From the NCBI GenBank assembly GCA_021204885.1, contig JAJPYP010000237.1, positions 1-5,319 on the forward strand: a stretch of 5,319 nt of DNA. Direction: 5' to 3'. The stretch is from Prevotellaceae bacterium (lineage in GTDB: Bacteria > Bacteroidota > Bacteroidia > Bacteroidales > Bacteroidaceae). The notes beneath the pieces are model-generated. The model was given only the letters and a program-made list of their open reading frames with translations, was not told the DNA's origin and searched no databases. The translations under genes were made by a program, and so were the position numbers. Below, piece by piece: positions 1 to 5,319 of this stretch (its first letter is position 1; every line of letters starts with the position of its first letter).

Positions 1-377
<377 letters not shown>

Positions 378-381
<4 letters not shown>

Positions 382-1721
382 ACAGGGAAGCACCATACAT
401 CACGCTCTACCATGAGGCCGAAGCGATGCTCACGGGGCATGGCCCCAAGGCGATGAACGCCCGGCGTGCGGCCGCCTTCGACGACTTCCGGCGATTGGGC
501 TTCCCCACCGCGAAGCAGGAGAAGTACAAGTACACCGACGTGGCCCGGCTCTTCGAGCCGGAGTATGGCTTGAACTTGAACCGCTTGGAGATACCGGTGA
601 ACGAGTTGGAACTCTTGAAGTGCGACGTGCCCCATATCAACACCGCCCTGCACTTCGTGGTGAACGACATGCTGCGCCCGTCGGCCCAAGCGGGGAAAGC
701 GCTTCCCCAAGGGGTTGTACTGTGTAGCTTGCAAGAGGCCGAAGCGCGTTGCCCCGGCGTGTTGGAGCGGTATTACGGCCGCTTGGCCGACACTTCCAAA
801 GACGGCATCACCGCTTTCAACACCGCCTTCGCCGAGGACGGGGTGCTGCTCTACGTGCCCAAGGGAACGACAGTGGAGAAGCCCATCCAAATAGTGAACG
901 TCTTGAAGAGCCGGGTGGACCTGATGGTGAACAGGCGGCTGCTCGTCATCGTGGAAGAGGGGGCGGAAGTGCGCTTGCTCATCTGCGACCATGCCTTGGA
1001 CGACGTGCGCTTCCTTGCCACGCAAGTGGTGGAACTCTACGTGGGAGCGGGCGCCACGGTAGACCTTTACGAATTGGAAGAGACCCATGCCCGGACCGTG
1101 CGCCTGAGCAACCTCTACTTGAAACAGGAAGCCGGCAGCAACGTCTTGCTCAACAACATGACGCTCTTGAACGGCGTGACCCGCAACATGACCGAAGCCC
1201 TCTTTGCCGGCGAGGGAGCCACGTTGAACCTGTGCGGCATGGCCGTGGAGGACAAGCGCCAGCATGTGGACAACCACACCTTCATAGACCATGCGGTGCC
1301 CGGCTGTACCAGCAACGAGTTATATAAATATGTATTGGACGAGCAGGCTGTAGGGGCTTTCTCGGGCAAGGTGTTGGTGCGTCCGCACGCCCAGCACACG
1401 GCTTCCCGCCAAACCAACCGCAACCTTTGCGCCACGCGCGAGGCCCGCATGTACACCCGTCCGCAGTTGGAGATTTATGCCGACGACGTGAAGTGCAGCC
1501 ACGGTGCCACCGTGGGACAGCTCGACGAGAACGCCCTCTTCTACATGCGCCAACGCGGCATTCCGCTGCGCGAGGCAAGGCTGCTGCTGATGTTCGCCTT
1601 TGTGGGCGAAGTGATAGACACCATCCGCTTGGAGGCACTCAAAGAGCGGCTGCACCTGCTCTTGGACAAACGCTTCCGCGGCGAGCTGCACCGCTGCCGT
1701 GGGTGTACCATCTGCAAGTGA
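378..1721 (+). CDS. sufD: SufD, Fe-S cluster scaffold component
   Basis: SufD pairs with SufB and binds SufC in the cytoplasmic SufBC2D complex, where nascent Fe-S clusters form. The 447-residue length is normal for the family. Near the N-terminus is the KQEKYKYTD motif common in SufD. A central region of short hydrophobic/charged alternation fits the SufB/SufD beta-helix core. The C-terminal core holds [12 protein letters not shown], with His375 placed as the conserved SufD His at the SufB-SufD interface, followed by [15 protein letters not shown] chose the ATG at 378 because it overlaps the sufC stop (ATGA) and gives the expected N-terminus. Two oddities: the protein ends in a CxxCxxC tail (Cys440, 443, 446), and bases 1320-1336 form an AT-rich codon run in an otherwise GC-rich gene. 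SufB is unlikely because that family is longer and has a different core. Confidence 0.95.
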
Positions 1722-1765
1722 GCGACAGGCGAAAAGACCCATCCACGATATTTAATAAAACCGAT

Positions 1766-2980
1766 ATGTACGACATAGAGCAAATAAGGGCCGACTTCCC
1801 CATCCTCTCGCGCCAGGTGTATGGGAAGCCGTTGGTTTACCTTGACAACAGCGCCACCACCCAAAAGCCGAGGGTGGTGGTGGAGGCTATCACCGATGAA
1901 TATTACTCGGTCAACGCCAACGTGCACCGGGGCGTGCATTTCCTTTCGCAACAGGCCACGGAGCTGCACGAGGCGAGCCGCGAAACCGTGCGCCGCTTCA
2001 TCAACGCCCGCAGCGCAAGCGAGATTGTCTTTACACGCGGCACCACGGAGAGCATCAACTTGATTGCCTCCACCTTTCCGGAAGCATGCATGCAAGCGGG
2101 CGATGAGGTGATTGTCTCGGTGATGGAGCACCACAGCAACATCGTGCCTTGGCAATTGGCCGCAGGGCGCCGGGGCATCGTGCTGAAGGTTATCCCCATG
2201 GACGACCAAGGGGTACTTGACTTGGAGGCTTACCGCAAGCTCTTCACGCCGCGCACCAAGATGGTGAGCGTGACGCATGTGTCAAACACCTTGGGTACGG
2301 TGAATCCCATCCGTGAGATGGTGGCCTTTGCCCACGGGCAAGGCGTGCCTGTATTGGTGGACGGTGCCCAGTCCATCTCGCACCTGCCCATCGACGTGCA
2401 GGCGCTCGATGCCGACTTCTACGTCTTCTCCAGCCACAAGGTGTACGGCCCCACGGGTGTGGGCGTGCTGTATGGCAAAGAGAAGTGGTTGGACCGCCTG
2501 CCGCCTTACCAAGGGGGCGGCGAGATGATACAGTCGGTCTCTTTCGAGCACACCACTTTCAACGAGCTTCCCTTCAAGTTCGAGGCGGGCACGCCCGACT
2601 ACATCGGCACGCACGCCTTGGCCAAGGCGTTAGACTACGTGTCGGACATCGGCATGGAGGAGATAGCCAAGCATGAACAGGAACTCACGGCGTATGCCAC
2701 GCAGCGCTTGAAGGCCATTCCGGGCATGCGTCTTTTCGGCGAGGCACCGGGGAAGAGCTGCGTCTTCTCCTTCTTGGTGGGCGACATACACCACTTTGAC
2801 ATGGGCACCTTGCTCGACCGCTTGGGCATCGCCGTGCGCACCGGCCACCACTGCGCCCAGCCGCTTATGCAGCGCTTGGGCATCGAAGGCACGGTGCGTG
2901 CGTCGTTCGCGTTATACAATACGAAAGAGGAAGTCGATGCACTTGTAGCAGGCATCGAACGTGTCAGACGGATGTTCTAA
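1766..2980 (+). CDS. sufS: SufS, PLP-dependent cysteine desulfurase
   Basis: SufS removes sulfur from L-cysteine, giving alanine and an enzyme-bound persulfide that feeds SufBC2D. The protein has 404 residues, the usual size. Visible key residues: His123 in MEHHSN (stacks on PLP), Asp199 and Gln202 in DGAQS (cofactor contacts), Lys225 in SSHKVYGP (Schiff base to PLP), and Cys363 in RTGHHCAQPLM (persulfide carrier). The numbering nearly equals that of E. coli SufS (Lys226, Cys364), and the short loop around the Cys marks a SufS/group II enzyme that normally needs a SufE or SufU partner. No partner gene is in the window. The frame stays open upstream to 1427, but that part overlaps sufD and is not SufS-like. 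The ATG at 1766 gives the standard N-terminus MYDIEQIRADFPIL. The 44-base gap after sufD is AT-rich and lacks a clear Shine-Dalgarno site. Confidence 0.96.
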   Translation: MYDIEQIRADFPILSRQVYGKPLVYLDNSATTQKPRVVVEAITDEYYSVNANVHRGVHFLSQQATELHEASRETVRRFINARSASEIVFTRGTTESINLIASTFPEACMQAGDEVIVSVMEHHSNIVPWQLAAGRRGIVLKVIPMDDQGVLDLEAYRKLFTPRTKMVSVTHVSNTLGTVNPIREMVAFAHGQGVPVLVDGAQSISHLPIDVQALDADFYVFSSHKVYGPTGVGVLYGKEKWLDRLPPYQGGGEMIQSVSFEHTTFNELPFKFEAGTPDYIGTHALAKALDYVSDIGMEEIAKHEQELTAYATQRLKAIPGMRLFGEAPGKSCVFSFLVGDIHHFDMGTLLDRLGIAVRTGHHCAQPLMQRLGIEGTVRASFALYNTKEEVDALVAGIERVRRMF

Positions 2981-2991
2981 AGGGGAACGCG

Positions 2992-3594
2992 CTATATCGA
3001 ACAGAAGAACGTGACCAAGAACGGCACGGTGAAGTCGACCACAAAGCCATGGTAGATGGAGACCACCATGAAGCGGTCGCCCGACGTGCGCAGGATGATG
3101 GGCAAGGTGGTGTCCATGGTCGTGGCTCCGCCCGCCGATATGGGCGCAAGCTTGCCGAAGAAGCGCGTCATCAGCGGTGCGGCCACCAACGTGAGCAGCT
3201 CGCGGAAGATATTGGAGAGCAACGCGATGGTACCCAACTCGGCTCCCTTGTATTGGGTGATGAAGATGCCTGAAAGGGAGTAGTAGGCGAAGCCCGAGCC
3301 TACGGCCAAGCAATCGGCAACGGAACGGTGCGCGAGGAAGAGGCTTGCCACCAAGCAGCCGGTCCATGTGCCTACCATCGTCATGACGGGCAGGAAGAGC
3401 AACCGTGGATTGATGGTACGGAAATTGTGAATGGTCTGGGGATTGTTGCCCACGCTGAGCCCCACACAGAACATCAACGCGCAAAGCACGTAGAAGCTGA
3501 GCTTGGACCAAGCCACGTCGGAGGGGAACAAGTGGAACACGCCGCACAGAATGCCGGCAATGAAGAATCCGATGATGACAAGGCTGCCTTTCAT
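2992..3594 (-). CDS. lysO: LysO-family lysine exporter, large (C-terminal) part
   Basis: This 200-residue inner-membrane protein matches the C-terminal two thirds of E. coli LysO (YbjE, DUF340), which exports L-lysine and gives thialysine resistance. Hydrophobic segments lie at about 4-23, 31-49, 64-87, 93-113, 120-142 and 175-198. Family motifs: GFAYYSLSG (101-109), NIFRE (128-132), GGATTMDTTLP (155-165), HGFVVD (182-187). Glu132 and Asp161 sit where E. coli LysO has Glu233 and Asp261, the conserved acidic pair reported as essential (from memory; spacing is 29 here and 28 there). If it follows the eight-helix LysO model, this part supplies five helices and segment 93-113 is a re-entrant or peripheral stretch. 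The protein is short of the ~300-residue E. coli form because the N-terminal part is a separate gene overlapping by four bases (ATGA, 3591-3594). Specificity for lysine is inferred from the family. Confidence 0.88.
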   Translation of the reverse strand: MKGSLVIIGFFIAGILCGVFHLFPSDVAWSKLSFYVLCALMFCVGLSVGNNPQTIHNFRTINPRLLFLPVMTMVGTWTGCLVASLFLAHRSVADCLAVGSGFAYYSLSGIFITQYKGAELGTIALLSNIFRELLTLVAAPLMTRFFGKLAPISAGGATTMDTTLPIILRTSGDRFMVVSIYHGFVVDFTVPFLVTFFCSI

Positions 3595-3875
3595 GCCCGG
3601 CCTCCTTTACCTTTAGATATCACCTTCCACAGAATCCAAGCCGCCACGACGCTGCCCAACGTGGCGGCCAAGGTCAAGACAAGCGCTTCCAAGCCAAGGG
3701 TATGAAGCCCGTGCATGATACGCTCGTCGCAGCCTACTTCCACACCGAGGATGAAAAGCAACAACCAGATAATCCATAGAATGACTTGGTTGACCTTTCT
3801 CAGGTTCCATCGGCGCAGCAGGTAGCCCGCGAGCATACCCACGAATATCAAGCCTATAACAATGAGAATATCCAT
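3591..3875 (-). CDS. LysO-family lysine exporter, small (N-terminal) part
   Basis: This 94-residue protein has three hydrophobic segments (about 3-20, 29-48, 62-84) and corresponds to the first three helices of single-chain LysO; the motif KVNQ followed by a hydrophobic stretch and a G-x-x-x-G-like turn matches my memory of E. coli YbjE. The cytoplasmic side is suggested by RRWNLRK (21-27) after helix 1 and KVISKGKGGRA (84-94) after helix 3, giving N-terminus out and C-terminus in, as in E. coli LysO. It is encoded first, and its TGA overlaps the ATG of the large part, so equimolar production by coupled translation is likely. It is not a fragment left by a frameshift: both proteins have clean ends, and split LysO genes are, to my knowledge, common in Bacteroidales. 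It also resembles the start of the large part (see findings). Confidence 0.82.
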   Translation of the reverse strand: MDILIVIGLIFVGMLAGYLLRRWNLRKVNQVILWIIWLLLFILGVEVGCDERIMHGLHTLGLEALVLTLAATLGSVVAAWILWKVISKGKGGRA

Positions 3876-3888
3876 GCGGCGTTTTCTG

Positions 3889-3896
3889 CAAAGATA
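3889..3896 (-). promoter_or_regulatory. Candidate -7 box for the lysO pair (TATCTTTG)
   Basis: Read on the minus strand, these bases are TATCTTTG, a full match to the Bacteroidota -7 consensus TAnnTTTG. The box ends 13 bases before the ATG of the small LysO gene, so the transcript leader would be very short (under about 10 bases). Upstream, the minus strand is AT-rich (3900-3930), but I see no clean TTTG -33 box at 19-21 bases. The match is therefore one-sided. No lysine riboswitch can fit in such a leader. Confidence 0.5.
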
Positions 3897-4034
3897 CGGT
3901 TTTAATCCATATAAAGCCTATAAAAATCGTCTGGAAAGATGACAAAATGATAGAAGTGGGCGTTTTAAGCAAGAGATGGCCCCAAGGTTACGCTTAGGCA
4001 CGCTGCCGACAAGGGATGTTGGAATATCAAACTG
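3897..4034. other. Intergenic gap between the secreted-protein gene and lysO
   Basis: This stretch follows the stop of the minus-strand secreted-protein gene and precedes the lysO promoter candidate. It is AT-rich near lysO and more GC-rich near 3975-4010. I see only weak inverted repeats: GGCA/TGCC around a three-base loop at 3997-4007, and TAAGC/GCTTA at 3966-3970 and 3992-3996. Neither is followed by a T-run, so no terminator can be called and read-through into lysO is possible. No reading frame here looks like a gene. Confidence 0.5.
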
Positions 4035-4679
4035 TCAGCGTCCTTCGTCTTGAATGGACTTCAACGCGAGCAGGTACTTACCCGTGACTTCGGCCGACTC
4101 GCCGGTCTCGGCGGCATACGCCTGCAAGAGGTCGGGATAGGGAGCGAGGAGGGCGTTCATCTTCTCCTTGCCGACGAACTCGGCCTTGCCGGTCTCGTCG
4201 TTGATCTCGTAGTAGACATGGTAATTCACCAAAATGGAGGCGTTGATGGCATCGCCCACTTGACCGCCCAACTTGGCAAGGTCGCCGGGCAAGACGTTTT
4301 GGGTGGCGGCCTGCCCAAGGGGCTGGGCAGCGAAATATATCTTGCCGTTTACGCGCATGGCAGCGGCATACCAATGGCCGAAACGGTACTTGCGGTAGTG
4401 TATCTTGCGGCAATTCACATAGAGTGTCGTGTCTATCTGTACGGCATAGCAACGTATTTTCAGGTAGCGTGAAAGCCACTGGTTGCCGTAGGCGGTAATG
4501 CGGTAATCGGCCCCGCCGGTCAAGTAGATACTCTTCTTGGCACGGCGTTCCACCTGCAAAGTGGTGGCCGTGTCGCCCGCCTGCCGCAACAATTCATTCA
4601 AATTGGCGTACATGATTTGCTGGGCGGCAGATGGTAAAAAGAACAATACCCCAATGACCAATAACCAGTATCTCTTCAT
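4035..4679 (-). CDS. Secreted protein of unknown function, about 214 residues
   Basis: The protein begins with a clear signal peptide: Lys2-Arg3, a hydrophobic core (5-15) and a likely cleavage after Ala19 in SAA/QQ, leaving an N-terminal Gln as is common in Bacteroidota. No lipobox Cys is present, so a soluble periplasmic or secreted form is inferred. The mature part has two Cys (77 and 90), a basic/aromatic centre (CRKIHYRKYRFGHWYAAA, 90-107), a Gly/Ala-rich stretch (about 111-150) and a probably helical C-terminus (171-210). I recall similar uncharacterised proteins of about 200 residues in other Bacteroidales, possibly an entry such as DUF6563, but cannot confirm the name. Start choice: ATG at 4679 gives a standard signal peptide; a GTG two codons upstream (4685) is an alternative. 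It stands alone between rplQ and lysO with its own promoter candidate. No function can be assigned. Confidence 0.82.
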   Translation of the reverse strand: MKRYWLLVIGVLFFLPSAAQQIMYANLNELLRQAGDTATTLQVERRAKKSIYLTGGADYRITAYGNQWLSRYLKIRCYAVQIDTTLYVNCRKIHYRKYRFGHWYAAAMRVNGKIYFAAQPLGQAATQNVLPGDLAKLGGQVGDAINASILVNYHVYYEINDETGKAEFVGKEKMNALLAPYPDLLQAYAAETGESAEVTGKYLLALKSIQDEGR

Positions 4680-4718
4680 AATCACGCTTCCCGTTTACAG
4701 GAGTTCCTTTTCAGCCCT

Positions 4719-4749
4719 GCAAGTTACGCCATTCTTGTGAAAGAACAAA
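4719..4749 (-). promoter_or_regulatory. Candidate Bacteroidota promoter for the secreted-protein gene
   Basis: On the minus strand a TTTG box (4749-4746) is followed after exactly 19 bases by TAACTTGC (4726-4719). The Bacteroidota primary sigma-factor consensus is TTTG, 19-21 bases, TAnnTTTG, so the -33 box and spacing fit and the -7 box has TTGC where TTTG is expected. The predicted start of transcription would leave a leader of roughly 35 bases before the ATG at 4679. The leader holds a short inverted repeat (AGGAACTCCT), probably without meaning. Confidence 0.5.
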
Positions 4750-4808
4750 ATTTTATGCGGAAATTTGTAGGGAAGCGCGTTGCCGTGGAAAGAGTTGAGG
4801 CATGAGAC

Positions 4809-4846
4809 AAGAAAAGCCGCTCCGGAAATCGGGAGCGGCTTTTCTT
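4809..4846 (-). terminator. Strong hairpin terminator after rplQ, symmetrical
   Basis: Two perfectly complementary 15-base arms (4809-4823 and 4832-4846) flank an eight-base loop (GGAAATCG on the plus strand). The arms have a GC core (GCCGCTCC/GGAGCGGC) and A-rich/T-rich outer ends. It begins 18 bases after the rplQ stop in the direction of transcription, so it should end the ribosomal protein operon. Because both ends are A/T-rich, it could act in both directions. Confidence 0.88.
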
Positions 4847-4864
4847 ATGGTTGTCGACGCGCGT

Positions 4865-5319
4865 TTACTCGGCTTTGGGAGCATCGGCAGCTGGAGTCTC
4901 GGCTGTAGGTGCGGCAGCTTCGGCAGCCTCGGCGGCGGGAGCGGCGGGAGCGGCTTTAGAGGCACCGCTCTTACGTGAACGGCGCGTGCGCACGGTCTTC
5001 TTGGCTACCTTGTCCTTGGCCATGTTCTCATCGTAATCGACGAGTTCGATGAAGCACATGGAGGCATTGTCACCCAGACGGTGTCCTGTCTTGATGATGC
5101 GGGTGTAACCGCCCGGACGGTCGGCGATCTTCACGGAAATCTCCTTGAACAACTCGGTAACGGCATACTTGTCTTGCAAGTTGCTGAACACGACGCGGCG
5201 TGAATTGGTGGTGTCATCTTTGGATTTGGTCAACAAAGGCTCCACATACTTCCGCAGGGCCTTGGCCTTGGCTACGGTCGTAGTGATTCTTTTGTGCTTG
5301 ATCAAAGAGCAGGCCATAT
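4865..5319 (-). CDS. rplQ: Ribosomal protein L17 (bL17), N-terminus cut by the right edge
   Basis: bL17 is a component of the large ribosomal subunit near the peptide exit tunnel. The visible part starts [20 protein letters not shown], which is an internal stretch of L17 (normally preceded by about 23 residues beginning MRHNKKFNHLGR). The ATG at 5317 is thus an internal Met and the frame continues past 5319. The core ends near [10 protein letters not shown]; family hallmarks include [11 protein letters not shown] and DRPGGYTRI. After the core comes a tail of about 50 residues: first basic ([11 protein letters not shown]), then low-complexity Ala/Pro/Glu, as seen in many Bacteroidota L17 proteins and absent from E. 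coli L17. rplQ usually closes the rpsM-rpsK-rpsD-rpoA-rplQ operon, and the terminator at 4809-4846 fits that position here. Confidence 0.96.
   Translation of the reverse strand, partial: MACSLIKHKRITTTVAKAKALRKYVEPLLTKSKDDTTNSRRVVFSNLQDKYAVTELFKEISVKIADRPGGYTRIIKTGHRLGDNASMCFIELVDYDENMAKDKVAKKTVRTRRSRKSGASKAAPAAPAAEAAEAAAPTAETPAADAPKAE

Noticed and set aside
1427..1765. Upstream extension of the sufS frame by 113 residues
   Set aside because: It overlaps the end of sufD in another frame, reads as Arg/His/Pro-rich noise, and SufS proteins begin at the position of the ATG at 1766.
1541..2278. 245-residue minus-strand open frame opposite sufD/sufS
   Set aside because: Mirror frame of conserved coding sequence, with no domain, start signal or promoter supporting it.
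3591..3594. Frameshift breaking a single lysO gene into two
   Set aside because: The overlap is a clean ATGA junction, both products have sensible ends at a loop between membrane segments, and split LysO genes occur in other Bacteroidales as far as I know.
3328..3705. 125-residue plus-strand open frame across the lysO pair
   Set aside because: It is opposite both LysO genes, which have clear membrane segments and family motifs; the translation is Glu/His-rich shadow sequence.
3966..3996. TAAGC/GCTTA inverted repeat as a terminator of the secreted-protein gene
   Set aside because: The stem is only five pairs around a 21-base loop and no T-run follows on the minus strand.
4050..4472. 140-residue plus-strand open frame opposite the secreted-protein gene
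   Set aside because: The minus-strand frame has a proper signal peptide and promoter candidate; the plus-strand one has neither.

Overview
This window looks like a chromosomal piece of a GC-rich member of the Bacteroidales (Bacteroidota). Four things point there. The ribosomal protein L17 has the Bacteroidales sequence and a long Ala/Pro/Glu tail. The amino-acid exporter LysO is encoded as two adjacent short genes. The non-coding gaps carry promoter-like boxes of the Bacteroidota type (TTTG, then TAnnTTTG). The start codons show little Shine-Dalgarno signal. The genus cannot be fixed from this sequence; Prevotellaceae-like L17 wording is only an impression.

Layout. Bases 1-2980, plus strand: the 3' part of a SUF iron-sulfur cluster assembly operon, in the order sufC (cut by the left edge), sufD and sufS. 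sufC and sufD overlap by four bases. sufS follows sufD after 44 bases and ends the operon, only 11 bases before a convergent gene. Bases 2992-3875, minus strand: a two-gene unit for a LysO-type lysine exporter, split into a 94-residue and a 200-residue membrane protein joined by an ATGA overlap. Bases 4035-4679, minus strand: a secreted protein of unknown function with its own candidate promoter. Bases 4865-5319, minus strand: rplQ (ribosomal protein L17), cut by the right edge and followed by a strong hairpin terminator at 4809-4846.

How the genes work together. SufS takes sulfur from cysteine. SufC and SufD, with SufB (presumably just left of the window), form the scaffold where the Fe-S cluster is built. 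The two LysO halves presumably assemble into one inner-membrane exporter. The secreted protein and L17 have no evident functional link to either unit.

Most interesting observation: the small LysO protein aligns without gaps to the first three membrane segments of the large one, and the charge pattern predicts opposite orientations. The split therefore falls at the boundary of what looks like an inverted-topology repeat. The rest of the window is ordinary core genome; I see no mobile element, CRISPR array, tRNA or obvious defence system.
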